From Alcaligenes pakistanensis (GTDB taxonomy: Bacteria > Pseudomonadota > Gammaproteobacteria > Burkholderiales > Burkholderiaceae_B), in the NCBI RefSeq assembly GCF_014652815.1, contig NZ_BMZN01000003.1, forward strand, positions 1 to 64,000: a stretch of DNA of 64,000 bases, read 5' to 3'. Of this stretch, positions 26,601 to 35,953 are shown piece after piece (position 1 is the first letter of the stretch; each line of letters begins with the position of its first letter). The notes under the pieces are model-generated. The model saw nothing but the letters and a program-made list of their open reading frames with translations. It made no database searches and was not told the origin of the DNA. Made by a program: the position numbers and the translations under genes.

Positions 26601-27290
26601 ATGCACGTTTACAAAAAGCCTTTTCGCCTCGCGACCGTTGCCATGCTGGCTGCCGCCGCTTTGTTTGCCAGCCTGCCAGCCAAGGCCTTTGCCGATGACG
26701 AGGCACGACGCGCCATTTTGGAGCTGCGGCAACAGATTCGGCAGATGAACGAGCAAAATACCCAGGCTCGCCTGCAATTGGCTGACCAGATTGACACCCT
26801 GCGCTCCGAAGTCGTATCGCTTCGCGGTCAGGTTGAAAAACTGAGCTGGCAAGCCAGTGGCCAAGGGCAGCAGAATAATGCTGCTGCCGGACAACAAAGT
26901 CCCCACGCAGCAGACCCACAAGAACAAGCGGTCTTTGATAGCGCCATGGATGCCTATCGTGCCGGCCAATACAAGCCTGCTGCCGATGCCTTTGCGGGCT
27001 TTTTAGCCGCCTACCCCTCCAGCGTTCTGGCTGACGAGGTGCGCTTTTACGAAGGTAGCAGCCTGTACGCCGTCAAGAACTTCAAGGCCTCTATCCAGAA
27101 ACTGCAGGCTTTTGTGAAAGCCTCGCCGCAAAGCCCACGCGCCGCCGATGCCCTGATGGTCACAGCCTCCAGCCAGATCGAACTGAACGATCTGAGCGGT
27201 GCCAAAACCACCTTGCAGCGCATTGTTAAAGACTACCCACAAGCGGAAGCGGCCGAGACGGCACGCAGCCGCTTGAAACTGCTGGAATAA
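26601..27290 (+). CDS. cpoB: cell division coordinator CpoB (YbgF)
   Basis: A 229-residue periplasmic protein. Starting at 26601 gives a proper signal peptide (about 1-29, ending KAFA); the frame extends upstream through the structured leader without a suitable start. An N-terminal coiled coil (about 30-80, EARRAILELRQQIRQ) allows trimerisation and a Gln-rich linker follows. TPR-like repeats cover about 105-229. CpoB links the Tol machine to PBP1b and septal peptidoglycan synthesis. It is the usual last gene of tol-pal clusters. Confidence 0.93.
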   Translation: MHVYKKPFRLATVAMLAAAALFASLPAKAFADDEARRAILELRQQIRQMNEQNTQARLQLADQIDTLRSEVVSLRGQVEKLSWQASGQGQQNNAAAGQQSPHAADPQEQAVFDSAMDAYRAGQYKPAADAFAGFLAAYPSSVLADEVRFYEGSSLYAVKNFKASIQKLQAFVKASPQSPRAADALMVTASSQIELNDLSGAKTTLQRIVKDYPQAEAAETARSRLKLLE

Positions 27291-27311
27291 ACAAGCAGTC
27301 ATCAAAGCCAT

Positions 27312-27343
27312 ACGGACCGGGTTCAGACCCGGTCTGTTTTTTT
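27312..27343 (+). terminator. intrinsic terminator after cpoB
   Basis: GGACCGGG, loop TTCA, GACCCGGTCT, then seven Ts. Confidence 0.85.
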
Positions 27344-27378
27344 CAGGCGTCAGACCTAGCTGACTCTTATTGCTTGCC

Positions 27379-28185
27379 ATGAACAACCCGTTTGCTGACT
27401 TCCCCACGTTTGAACTGAACGCACAAGGCTATCGCCACACTTTTGTCGATCAAGGCCAGGGCACCCCTGTTTTGCTGATCCACGGGTCCTTGTGTGACTG
27501 GCGATACTGGCGCTGGCAGATCCCCGCTTTCGCCACCAACTATCGAGTGCTGGCCCCCAGCCTGCGTTCCTACTGGCCCGGCGCGCCCAGCCCTGGCCTG
27601 TTCAGCACCGCGCAGCATGCCCAAGATTTAGAAGCTCTACTGGATCAGCACATTCCGGACGAGAAAGTCCATATCGTGGGCCACTCTCGCGGCGGTCACG
27701 TCGCCCTGCTGCTGGCGCAGAGCATGCCAGAGCGCGTGGCCAGCCTGACTTTGGCCGACCCTGGCTTTCCCACTCCTGGCGCCTACTCCTATGCCCCTTT
27801 ATTCCAGCAAGTGGCCCAACGGCTGGAGCAAGGCGACCGGGACGGTGCGATGGCCTTGTTCGTAGATACGGTCAATGGTTCTGGAACCTGGAAGCAGATG
27901 ACGCGATGGTTTCGCGAAATGATTCAAGACAATGCCCACACCATGCTGGATCAGCAGCAAGAGCCCAATCAAGGCCCGGCATTGGAATGGCTTAAACAGC
28001 TGGATGCCCCTTTAAGCTTCATTACTGGCGAGCACAGCCCGACGCGCTACCAGCACTGCATGGACATCATCCGCCAGCACCGGCGCGAGGACCAATTGCA
28101 CCGTATCCCGCTGGCTGCCCATGGCATGAACCTAGCCAACCCCAAGGCGTTCAACCAAGCCGTTCTGGACGCCTTGCAAGCCTGA
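27379..28185 (+). CDS. alpha/beta hydrolase
   Basis: A 268-residue hydrolase. The oxyanion segment LLIHGSLCDWRYW lies near residues 32-44, the nucleophile elbow GHSRGG gives Ser103, and the catalytic His is in AAHGMNLAN near the C-terminus. The ATG at 27379 is preferred over an in-frame TTG three codons upstream. No signal peptide is seen, so it is cytoplasmic. It resembles haloalkane dehalogenase or epoxide-hydrolase-like esterases, but the substrate is unknown. It is monocistronic between a terminator and a convergent copper chaperone gene. Confidence 0.82.
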   Translation: MNNPFADFPTFELNAQGYRHTFVDQGQGTPVLLIHGSLCDWRYWRWQIPAFATNYRVLAPSLRSYWPGAPSPGLFSTAQHAQDLEALLDQHIPDEKVHIVGHSRGGHVALLLAQSMPERVASLTLADPGFPTPGAYSYAPLFQQVAQRLEQGDRDGAMALFVDTVNGSGTWKQMTRWFREMIQDNAHTMLDQQQEPNQGPALEWLKQLDAPLSFITGEHSPTRYQHCMDIIRQHRREDQLHRIPLAAHGMNLANPKAFNQAVLDALQA

Positions 28186-28195
28186 TCGTCCACGT

Positions 28196-28224
28196 AAAGA
28201 TGGCCGCACCAGGCGGCCAATCTT
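28196..28224. terminator. hairpin between convergent genes
   Basis: AAGAT-GGCCGC pairs with GCGGCC-A-ATCTT, flanked by short A and T runs. It is a plausible weak bidirectional terminator for the hydrolase and the copper chaperone genes. Confidence 0.5.
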
Positions 28225-28247
28225 CTATACACATGAATTCCGCACAA

Positions 28248-28727
28248 TCAATAAGCCTGGGTCTTGGCGGGGCGTAACTCGCACTCGGCCTGAACCTGGG
28301 TATTGTCGGACAAATGCAGACTCAAGATAATGCGCTCTCCTAGAGCCAGATCTTCTTTCGCCTGTCCCAGCATGACGTGATAAGCCCCAGGCTTGAGGCT
28401 CAAATTTCCGCCAGCCGGAATCTCTATTTCCGACGCATGCGACATACGCGCCATACCATCGCTCTCGCTAGTCTGGTGCAGCATCACGTGCCCATAGGAT
28501 AAGGAACTGGCCCCGACCACGGCCACACTCTGTTCACCCTGGTTTTCCAACTCGACATAAGCGGCCGAAGGCGTAGGCTCGGGAAGCATGCGCACCCAGC
28601 ATCGGTCGGCATGAACCTGCGTGCTTAAGGCGCGCACCTGTTCGGGCTGATGACCATGACTATGGGCCACGACGGCGCTGCTTGATAGCAGTAAGCCCAA
28701 GGCAACAAGAATTGCACTGCGTTTCAT
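28248..28727 (-). CDS. periplasmic copper chaperone PCu(A)C
   Basis: A 159-residue exported protein with a signal peptide (about 1-21, ending VVA). The PCu(A)C core carries the Cu(I)-binding His and Met residues in the arrangement GHVMLHQTSESDGMARM ... YHVMLG. Proteins of this family deliver copper to the CuA site of cytochrome c oxidase and to other cuproproteins. An additional His-rich stretch (HSHGHQ, just after the signal) may bind Cu(II). It is transcribed alone here, without an adjacent Sco gene. Confidence 0.9.
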   Translation of the reverse strand: MKRSAILVALGLLLSSSAVVAHSHGHQPEQVRALSTQVHADRCWVRMLPEPTPSAAYVELENQGEQSVAVVGASSLSYGHVMLHQTSESDGMARMSHASEIEIPAGGNLSLKPGAYHVMLGQAKEDLALGERIILSLHLSDNTQVQAECELRPAKTQAY

Positions 28728-28870
28728 GATGCTCCTCGCTTCTTTTTGATCGTTTGGAATTGATCCAGCCCTGAACAGCCGGGTACCGAACTACCCCGAT
28801 AGGCGGGACGATCTGATACAGTACCAGCCAGTATGCCTTTCTTACAACGGCCTTCTTTTATGGCGACGTC

Positions 28871-29308
28871 ATGACCAGCACACTCTCTACACCCGAACCC
28901 AAAATCGATATTGTCGAGTTTCGTGACCTACTCGAACGTCTGCATCCCTTTGCCGCCGTACTGGGTATTGATGTGGTGCATATCGGGCACGACAACGCCT
29001 GTTTACGACTGCCCGAGCGCAATGCTCACCAACGCATGGGTGGCATGGTGGCAGGCCCTATGCTGATGGGTCTGGCTGATCTGGCCCTGTATGCCGCTGT
29101 CGTGGGTGCAACCGGCAACCCGGATGCGGTCACCTCCAGCCTGACGATCAATTTCCTACGCAAGGCCCCTCCCGGCGACATCCTGGCCCACGCTCGAATT
29201 CACAAAACCGGCCGCACCTGCGCGGGCGATGTCCTGCTGGAACCGGCCAATGGTGGCCCGGCAGTGGCTCAAGTTATCAGTACCTGGTCCCTGCCTCGCG
29301 CTAAATAA
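28871..29308 (+). CDS. PaaI-type thioesterase
   Basis: A 145-residue hot-dog-fold protein. The motif NAHQRMGGMVAGPMLMGLADLALYAA (about residues 56-81) matches the helix and catalytic region of PaaI/YdiI-like acyl-CoA thioesterases; ITSSLTINFLRKA-type strands follow. A MATE exporter gene starts 4 bp later on the same strand, so the two are probably co-expressed. The acyl-CoA substrate is unknown. Confidence 0.85.
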   Translation: MTSTLSTPEPKIDIVEFRDLLERLHPFAAVLGIDVVHIGHDNACLRLPERNAHQRMGGMVAGPMLMGLADLALYAAVVGATGNPDAVTSSLTINFLRKAPPGDILAHARIHKTGRTCAGDVLLEPANGGPAVAQVISTWSLPRAK

Positions 29309-29311
29309 GCC

Positions 29312-30718
29312 ATGTTTTCAAAGTCCACATCCACCGGCCCGAGCCAACTCTGGCTGGCGGAGTTGCAATCCTCCTTGCGCTTGGGCGGGCCTTTGATCCT
29401 GACCAATCTGGCTCAGGTCAGCCTCCTGGCAACCAATCTGATTTATATGGGCCGTCTTGGCCCCGATGAGCTGGCCGCCGGCTCCTTATCAGCCAGCCTC
29501 TATCAAGCCTTCATGATTTTCAGCATGGGTCTGGTCTCGGCTGTTGTTCCCATGCTGGCGACTACCTTGGGGCGACGGCTGCGCAATGTACGCGAGTCGC
29601 AACAAATTATCCGTCACGGTTTTCTGACCGCTCTGCTGATTACCCTGCCCGCCTGGATTGTGCTGTGGAATGCCGAACACATCTTACTGCTGATGGGCCA
29701 AGACCCAATCATTGCCGCACGCTCCGTGAGCTATATGCACACCCTGCAATGGGCTTTATTGCCCTACCTGGGCTATATCGTGCTGCGGTCTTTTTTAGCG
29801 GCCATGGAAAAGCCCGGATGGACCTTAGCCATTGCCCTTGCCGCCATTGTTATCAATGCCTTGCTGGGCTGGTTGTTCGTGTTCGGCAATCTAGGCATGC
29901 CCGAGATGGGGCTGGCAGGTGCCGGTCTGGCTACTACGCTATCCAGCATTTTCATGTTTGCCGGATTAAGCTGGGTGGTGCTGAATGATCCCCGTTTCAG
30001 ACGCTATTACCTATTCAACGATTCCTGGCAATGGAGCTTGAAGCGTCTGTGGAAAATGTGGGCGCTGGGCATTCCTATTGCCATTACCTTCACGTTGGAA
30101 ACTCTGGTCTTTTACGCTGCCATCATGATGATGGGCGTGCTGGGTCAGTCTGATCTGGCGGCTCATGCCATTGCCATGCAGATCTGCTCGGTGTCCTACA
30201 TGATTCCTTTGGGTTTCAGCCAAGTCGCCACCATCCGCGTGGGGCTGGCTGCAGGCCGGGTGGATCCTTTGGGCGCCCGTCGGGCTGGCTGGATCTCCTA
30301 CGTCTTGGGAGTCGGCTTCATGGGTCTGGCTGCCCTGGTGTTCTGGTTTGCACCTCTGACCCTGATTGGCCTGTTTCTGGATCTGGATGTGCCGGAAAAC
30401 CAGGCGGTCATCCAGCTGGCAATTACCTTCCTGGCCCTGGCTGCTCTGTTCCAGATCAGTGATGGTGCCCAAGCCGTGGCTGCGGGGATGCTACGCGGCC
30501 TGCATGACACGCGCATACCCATGTTGTTGGCCTTGCTAGGCTACTGGGTGCTAGGCGTTCCTACGGGCTCTCTATTGGCCTTCCAGTTCAATATGGGAGG
30601 CACAGGGATCTGGATTGGTCTGGTGACCGGTTTATCCGTGGTTGCCGTGCTGATGACTCTACGCTGGATGCGGGCATCAACGCGTTTGGGCCGCAAGCGC
30701 CCAGCTCAAACAGCCTAG
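29312..30718 (+). CDS. MATE-family multidrug/toxin exporter (NorM-like)
   Basis: A 468-residue membrane protein with twelve helices in two homologous halves, as in MATE exporters of the NorM branch. Typical early features are GGPLILTNLAQVSLLATNLIYMGRLGP. It exports cationic drugs or metabolites with Na+ or H+ antiport. It is closely spaced after a PaaI-type thioesterase gene (4 bp). The substrate cannot be predicted. A strong bidirectional terminator lies downstream. Confidence 0.9.
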   Translation: MFSKSTSTGPSQLWLAELQSSLRLGGPLILTNLAQVSLLATNLIYMGRLGPDELAAGSLSASLYQAFMIFSMGLVSAVVPMLATTLGRRLRNVRESQQIIRHGFLTALLITLPAWIVLWNAEHILLLMGQDPIIAARSVSYMHTLQWALLPYLGYIVLRSFLAAMEKPGWTLAIALAAIVINALLGWLFVFGNLGMPEMGLAGAGLATTLSSIFMFAGLSWVVLNDPRFRRYYLFNDSWQWSLKRLWKMWALGIPIAITFTLETLVFYAAIMMMGVLGQSDLAAHAIAMQICSVSYMIPLGFSQVATIRVGLAAGRVDPLGARRAGWISYVLGVGFMGLAALVFWFAPLTLIGLFLDLDVPENQAVIQLAITFLALAALFQISDGAQAVAAGMLRGLHDTRIPMLLALLGYWVLGVPTGSLLAFQFNMGGTGIWIGLVTGLSVVAVLMTLRWMRASTRLGRKRPAQTA

Positions 30719-30824
30719 TATTTAGGCCGGCCCCGCGGTGTTCAGCTGATTACCCACCGGCCCCAGAGCAGATACCCAGACAGCTCTGGCCTACAGTCTG
30801 AAAAGCCATAGCGGTCACACATAA

Positions 30825-30864
30825 CAAAGCCCCTTGTCGGACTCTCCGGCAAGGGGCTTTGTTT
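30825..30864. terminator. bidirectional terminator between MATE and BMP genes
   Basis: CAAAGCCCCTTGTCGG pairs with CCGGCAAGGGGCTTTG across ACTCT, with T and A runs outside, serving the convergent MATE and BMP units. Confidence 0.9.
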
Positions 30865-30885
30865 ATCTACAGACTGCGGGGCAAA

Positions 30886-31980
30886 TTACTGTTTGGGCAG
30901 CTTGCTGGCCACGCCTTCAACGTAGTAGTCCATGCGGTTCAAGGCATCATCATCCAGGAAACCCGATTCCAGGCGAACCTTGCCATCGTTGTCCTTAATA
31001 GGAGCGGCAAAAGGCTGCAAGGTGCCAGCGACGATCTCGGCCTGTTTGGCCAGAACGAACTCTTTCACGTCAGCAGGCACTTCAGGGCCGAAGCCTTCCA
31101 AAGCAGCCATACCAGACTTCAGGCCACCCCAGGTGCTGTCATTCTGCCACTTACCATCCAGAACTTCGGTGGCTTTGCGGGTGAAGTAATCACCCCAATG
31201 GTGAGTCACGGCAGCCAATTGAGCCTTGCGACCAAACTTACTCATGTCGGAGTGGTAAGCAATCGCGTACTTGCCTGCTTCTTCTGCTGCTTGCACAGTT
31301 GCGGTGGAGTCGGTGTGGTGAGTCACCACGTCCGCGCCCTGACCCAGCAAGGTCACAGCAGCATCACGCTCTTTACCTGGGTCGTACCAGCTGTTGGCCC
31401 AAACTACGCGCACCTGGGCTTCAGGGTTCACGCTCTTCAAACCAATGGCGAAGGCGTTAATACCTTGCAGCACTTCTGGAATGGGGTGAGCACCGACATA
31501 GCCAACCACATTGGATTTGGTCATTTTGCCAGCCAGCACGCCAGCCAGGTAACGGGACTCGTAGAAACGGGCGTTAGTAGTAGCCACGTTAGGCGCTGTT
31601 TTGTAACCGGTGGAGTGCACGAACTTCACGTCCGGAAACTGCTTGGCCACTTTCTGCGTCTGGTTCATATAGCCAAACGAGGTAGTGAAAATCAGCTTAT
31701 TACCTTGTTGGGCCAAATCGCGGATCACGCGCTCAGCATCAGCACCTTCAGGCACGTTTTCCACGTACTGAGTGACCACACGACCTTTCAGGGCCTCTTC
31801 CATTTCAAGACGGCCGATATCTTGCTGCCAAGTCCAACCGGCTTCACCGATGGGGCTGACATACACAAAACCGATTTTCAGGGGTTCTTGATCGTTTGCC
31901 TGAGCGGACACAGGCAAGGCGGCCAGGGGGGAAGCGATGGCAGCGGCCATCAGGGCCTTGCGCATAAAGTTTCCAGTCAT
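30886..31980 (-). CDS. BMP-family ABC substrate-binding protein
   Basis: A 364-residue periplasmic binding protein of the basic membrane protein (BMP/Med) class. A signal peptide covers about 1-28 (VSAQA). Motifs such as IGFVYVSPIGEAGW, ESRYLAGVLAGKMTKSN and ANSWYDPGKERDAA are characteristic. Relatives bind nucleosides or purine derivatives. It is the last gene of a four-gene unit (ATPase, permease, permease, binding protein), 10 bp after the second permease. No nucleoside-degrading enzymes are adjacent, so the substrate remains open. Confidence 0.9.
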   Translation of the reverse strand: MTGNFMRKALMAAAIASPLAALPVSAQANDQEPLKIGFVYVSPIGEAGWTWQQDIGRLEMEEALKGRVVTQYVENVPEGADAERVIRDLAQQGNKLIFTTSFGYMNQTQKVAKQFPDVKFVHSTGYKTAPNVATTNARFYESRYLAGVLAGKMTKSNVVGYVGAHPIPEVLQGINAFAIGLKSVNPEAQVRVVWANSWYDPGKERDAAVTLLGQGADVVTHHTDSTATVQAAEEAGKYAIAYHSDMSKFGRKAQLAAVTHHWGDYFTRKATEVLDGKWQNDSTWGGLKSGMAALEGFGPEVPADVKEFVLAKQAEIVAGTLQPFAAPIKDNDGKVRLESGFLDDDALNRMDYYVEGVASKLPKQ

Positions 31981-31989
31981 GTCAGTCCT

Positions 31990-32907
31990 CTAGTTGTTGG
32001 GATTGAAGTTTTTGCCAAGCGATGCAGGCATATTCAACCTGATCCAGTTAGCGTTTCGGGAAATTAAAACCAGCACAATAATGGTGGCCAGATACGGCAT
32101 CATGGCCAGCAATTGGGAGGCCACCGGCACACCCAGAGCCTGCGCATGATAGGTCAGAATCGTGACCCCACCAAACAGATACGCGCCCAGCATTACACGC
32201 CAAGGGCGCCATGTTGCAAAGGTGGTCAGCGCCAGGGCAATCCAGCCACGCCCGGAGACCATGTTCTCTACCCACATGGGCGTGTAGACCAGACAGATGA
32301 AGGCTCCGGCCAATCCGCAGCAAGCGCCCCCAAACATCAAGGCACCCAAACGGATATAGCGCACGTTGTAACCCAGTGAGTGGGCCGAGGCAGGCGATTC
32401 ACCCACTGCCCGCAGTACCAGACCGGAGCGTGTGCGCGCCAGGAACCAGGCCACGGCGAAGCACAGAACCCAGGACACATAGACCATGTAATGCTGCTGG
32501 AAGAAAGCCGGCCCGATCAGGGGAATATCTTTTAGCACAGGAATGGACAGCTTGGTCACGACCAAGGAATTACCGGTAAACGGCAAACCAATATAGGCCG
32601 AGGCCCCTACCCCGAATAAGGATAAGGCCAAACCGCAGGCGACCTGATTGGCTCCCAGCCAAACCGTCAGCCAGGCAAAGGCGGCCGCCATGACCATGCC
32701 AACGACTGCGCCCAGCACAAAGCCCAAAGCGGGGCTGCCGGTTTGCACGGCAACGGCAAAGCCCACGATGGCCGCCATCAGCATCATGCCTTCCGAGCCC
32801 AGATTGATGACGCCCGACTTCTCATTGATCAGCAAACCCAACGCCGCCAAGAGTAAAGGGGTACCTGCGTTGATGGTTGCGGCCAGCAAAGGTGCAATCG
32901 CGTCCAT
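31990..32907 (-). CDS. BMP-type ABC importer permease 2
   Basis: A 305-residue permease with about eight to nine helices. The N-terminal NEKSGVINLGSEGMMLM segment is a hallmark of the nucleoside/sugar BMP importer permeases (RnsD/NupQ-like). Its start overlaps the end of the first permease gene by one base (TAATG), so translation is coupled. Confidence 0.9.
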   Translation of the reverse strand: MDAIAPLLAATINAGTPLLLAALGLLINEKSGVINLGSEGMMLMAAIVGFAVAVQTGSPALGFVLGAVVGMVMAAAFAWLTVWLGANQVACGLALSLFGVGASAYIGLPFTGNSLVVTKLSIPVLKDIPLIGPAFFQQHYMVYVSWVLCFAVAWFLARTRSGLVLRAVGESPASAHSLGYNVRYIRLGALMFGGACCGLAGAFICLVYTPMWVENMVSGRGWIALALTTFATWRPWRVMLGAYLFGGVTILTYHAQALGVPVASQLLAMMPYLATIIVLVLISRNANWIRLNMPASLGKNFNPNN

Positions 32908-33974
32908 TACTTTCTCCAGACCAAACGCTTGGTGATGAACACGTCACAAGCCAACAAGGAAAACAACAAGATGCCCTGAAAAATACCCGTGATCGCGTTG
33001 GGCAGACCCAAACGACTTTGGGCCAGTTCCCCACCGATATAAAGCAAGGACATCACAAAAGAGGAAAAAATCAGTCCCAGCGGGTGTAGTCGCCCCACAA
33101 AGGCCACAATAATGGCGGCAAAGCCATAGCCGGGAGAAATAGAAGGTGTCAGTTGTCCAACCGGGCCCATGACTTCAGCCGCGCCCGCCAAACCCGCCAG
33201 GGCTCCCGAAATCAGCAAAGAGCTCCACAGCGCCTTACGGGACGAAAAACCCGCATAACGTGCGGCCAGGGGTGCCATGCCACCCACACGCAAACGGAAA
33301 CCCGCCATGCTGCGTGTCAGAAACAACCAGGCTGCCACTGCCGCAATCACGGCCAGAATAATCCCGCTATGCAAGCGAGTGCCGGGCAAAATAGCAGGCA
33401 GCAAAAAGCCATCGGAGAACAGACTGGACTGTGGAAAGCCAAAACCGTCGGGATCACGCAAAGCGCCGTGAACCAGATAGCTGAGTAAATGCTGGGCCAC
33501 ATAGACCAGCATCAGGGATACCAGAATCTCGTTGGCGTTAAAGCGGTCTTTCAGAAAAGCCACTATCCCGGCCCAGAACATACCGCCCAACATTCCGCAA
33601 GCCAAGGCCATTGCGATCAGGAAGAACCCGCCGTTATCGCCATCGTCTACTTGCAAAATAAAGGCACCGGCGGCCAAAGCTCCCATCACCAACTGCCCTT
33701 CCGCCCCGATATTAAAAATATTGGCTCGAAAGCAGATCGCCAGGCCTACCGAAATCAGCAGCAAGGGAATCAATTTGACGCCCACCTCGGCCCAACCGTT
33801 CAGGTCACGCAGAGGCTCCAGGAAAAACACATTCAGGCCAGCCAGAGGGTTTTTCCCCAAAGACCAGAACAAAGTCCCGGCGACCGCCATAGTGAGCAAA
33901 ACAGCCAGTAAAGGGGAACACCAGGCCATCAAGGTAGAGGGCGCGGCGCGAGTCTCAAGCCTGAACATGCTCAT
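32907..33974 (-). CDS. BMP-type ABC importer permease 1
   Basis: A 355-residue permease with about ten helices. FRANIFNIGAEGQLVMGALAA (about residues 83-103) is the counterpart of the conserved motif in its partner permease. It overlaps the ATPase gene by 20 bp upstream and the second permease by one base downstream, so the whole importer is translated as a tight unit. Confidence 0.9.
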   Translation of the reverse strand: MSMFRLETRAAPSTLMAWCSPLLAVLLTMAVAGTLFWSLGKNPLAGLNVFFLEPLRDLNGWAEVGVKLIPLLLISVGLAICFRANIFNIGAEGQLVMGALAAGAFILQVDDGDNGGFFLIAMALACGMLGGMFWAGIVAFLKDRFNANEILVSLMLVYVAQHLLSYLVHGALRDPDGFGFPQSSLFSDGFLLPAILPGTRLHSGIILAVIAAVAAWLFLTRSMAGFRLRVGGMAPLAARYAGFSSRKALWSSLLISGALAGLAGAAEVMGPVGQLTPSISPGYGFAAIIVAFVGRLHPLGLIFSSFVMSLLYIGGELAQSRLGLPNAITGIFQGILLFSLLACDVFITKRLVWRK

Positions 33975-35541
33975 CCTCCGTCCACAAACCGCTCATCCAT
34001 TGCCCAATCTGATCAACACTGGCTTGCGCCACGGGAATAGAGGGAGACATACGACCTTTGGAGATAACAATCAGGCGATCGGCAATCGCAAACAATTCAT
34101 CCAGTTCTTCGGAGATAACCAGCAAGGCGCAGCCTGCATCCCGCAAGGCCAGCAGTTCAGCGTGAATCTGGGCGGCGGCACCGACATCAACGCCCCAAGT
34201 AGGTTGGGCAATCACCAGAATGCGCGGCTGACGGGTAACTTCACGCCCAATAATGTACTTTTGCAGGTTGCCACCCGACAGGCTGTTAGCCGGGGCCTGC
34301 TCACTGGCTGTTTTGACGCGGAAGCGCTTGATAATCCCGCCCGCCAAACGGCGTATGGTGGGAAAACGCAGAAAGCCGCGCCGCACAGTCTCGTGGTTCT
34401 GATGGGACAGCAGCAGGTTTTGCGCTAGAGACAACTCAGGAACAGCACCACGGCCCAAACGTTCTTCGGGTACAAAACCCATGCCTTGATCGCGTCGCCA
34501 AGCGGCATCACGCTGGGCAATGGGCTGGCCATCCAGCAAAATGCTTTCAGACTGGGCCCGCGTGTCTTCACCCGACAAAGCAGCCAGCAACTCTTGCTGA
34601 CCGTTACCGGAAATACCGGCCACACCCAAAATCTCGCCCTGGTGCAGATCAAAGCTGACATCCTGCAATTCGCAGGCAAAAGGATGAGATTTTCTTAACT
34701 GCAGATTGCGTACCTGCAGCAGTGTCCCACCTTGCTGCGCACTGCGTTCCCCCAAGGTCTGGGGCTCAGCCCCAATCATCAGGCGAGACAAACTGGCCGT
34801 CGTTTCCTGACGAGGATCACAATAGCCCGTGACCTTGCCCATGCGCATAACGGTACAGGCATTGCACAGCTCACGAATTTCATCGAGCTTGTGGCTGATG
34901 TAGACAATGCTGCAGCCTTCAGCGGCCAACTGGCGCAAGGTACCAAACAGGCGGCGTACCGCCTGGGGAGTGAGCACCGAAGTAGGCTCGTCCAAGATCA
35001 GCAGCTTGGGTTTACCCAGCAAAGCACGCACAATCTCTACCCGCTGGCACTCACCCACAGACAAGGTGTGAATATGGCGTTGCGGGTCCAGGTCCAAACC
35101 ATATTGACTGGCAGTCTCGCTGATGCGCCCGGCCAGCTCTTGCATATTGGTGGAGGCTGGCAGACCCAGGGCGATATTTTCCGTGACAGTTAAAGTGTCA
35201 AACAGGGAAAAATGCTGGAACACCATGCCAATGCCCAGTTGCCGGGCTGCAGCGGGGCTGCTGATCTGTACCGGTTGGCCGTCCCACAGAATCTGGCCTT
35301 GATCCGGCTTGACCACACCGTAGATGATTTTCATCAGGGTGGACTTGCCCGCGCCATTCTCGCCCAACACGGCGTGAATCTGGCCGGGCAGGATAGACAG
35401 AGAGATATTGTCATTCGCCACCACTGCCGGATAGGCTTTGGTGATATGGCGAAGTTCCAGGCGTGGCACAGCCTTGGGGTCTACGGATACCGTTTGCTCA
35501 CCGGACTCAGAAGAATGGCCCACGGGAGACGATAGGGTCAT
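33955..35541 (-). CDS. BMP-type ABC importer ATPase (two nucleotide-binding domains)
   Basis: A 528-residue protein with two ABC domains. The first has Walker A GENGAGKST, signature LSVGECQR and Walker B LLILDEPTSVL. The second has a changed Walker A (GISGNGQQE, without the usual GKST), signature LSGGNLQK and ILVIAQPTWGVD. One degenerate and one intact site is typical of RbsA/XylG-like sugar and nucleoside importers. The ATG at 35541 is preferred; an in-frame TTG at 35586 would add 15 residues, and neither has a convincing ribosome-binding site. It is the first gene of the unit. Confidence 0.88.
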   Translation of the reverse strand: MTLSSPVGHSSESGEQTVSVDPKAVPRLELRHITKAYPAVVANDNISLSILPGQIHAVLGENGAGKSTLMKIIYGVVKPDQGQILWDGQPVQISSPAAARQLGIGMVFQHFSLFDTLTVTENIALGLPASTNMQELAGRISETASQYGLDLDPQRHIHTLSVGECQRVEIVRALLGKPKLLILDEPTSVLTPQAVRRLFGTLRQLAAEGCSIVYISHKLDEIRELCNACTVMRMGKVTGYCDPRQETTASLSRLMIGAEPQTLGERSAQQGGTLLQVRNLQLRKSHPFACELQDVSFDLHQGEILGVAGISGNGQQELLAALSGEDTRAQSESILLDGQPIAQRDAAWRRDQGMGFVPEERLGRGAVPELSLAQNLLLSHQNHETVRRGFLRFPTIRRLAGGIIKRFRVKTASEQAPANSLSGGNLQKYIIGREVTRQPRILVIAQPTWGVDVGAAAQIHAELLALRDAGCALLVISEELDELFAIADRLIVISKGRMSPSIPVAQASVDQIGQWMSGLWTEDEHVQA

Positions 35542-35627
35542 GGCTGTATCAGCAAAAAATATAAAACGCCTGAGCAAGCGCAACAAGGCCTGCTCAGACG
35601 TACAAATAGGGAAGAAAAACCTTGGGC

Positions 35628-35831
35628 TTAACGCTTGCCCAGGGCTTGCTCGATTTTCTTGTCGGTCTTGTATTGGCTAAGGGAATAGACCGCCCAGATT
35701 GCAGCAGGTATCCACCCAATGACGGTCAACTGCAAAATCAGGCAGATAATGCCTGCCACAGGCCGACCAATGGTGAAGAAACCCAACCAAGGCAGCAGTA
35801 ATGCGATCAACAAACGCATAAGAACACTCAA
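35628..35831 (-). CDS. YqaE/Pmp3-family small membrane protein
   Basis: A small protein (67 residues from 35831, or 63 from the internal Met at 35819) with two hydrophobic helices and the family pattern LLPWLGFFTIGRPVAGIICLILQLTVIGWIPAAIWAVYSL. Pmp3/YqaE proteolipids are found across life and are linked to membrane potential and salt or stress tolerance; their molecular role is poorly known. The charged C-terminus (KTDKKIEQALGKR) is cytoplasmic. It is transcribed alone. Confidence 0.78.
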   Translation of the reverse strand: MSVLMRLLIALLLPWLGFFTIGRPVAGIICLILQLTVIGWIPAAIWAVYSLSQYKTDKKIEQALGKR

Positions 35832-35953
35832 AATAATGGGAAATGAGCGCTATTTTACCCTTTATTGCCGTGCTGAATCATTTGCCCATCAACAAGAGGG
35901 GCAAGCGGTCTGGCTCAGGCAAGCTGAGCCAGACTTCTACGTCCAACCAAGAC

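Noticed and set aside
30859-32067. 402-codon frame antisense to the BMP binding protein gene
   Set aside because: Shadow frame; the minus-strand product has signal peptide, family motifs and operon context.
35541-35586. TTG start extending the BMP importer ATPase by 15 residues
   Set aside because: The additional residues are atypical and no ribosome-binding site precedes the TTG, although the ATG is not well served either.
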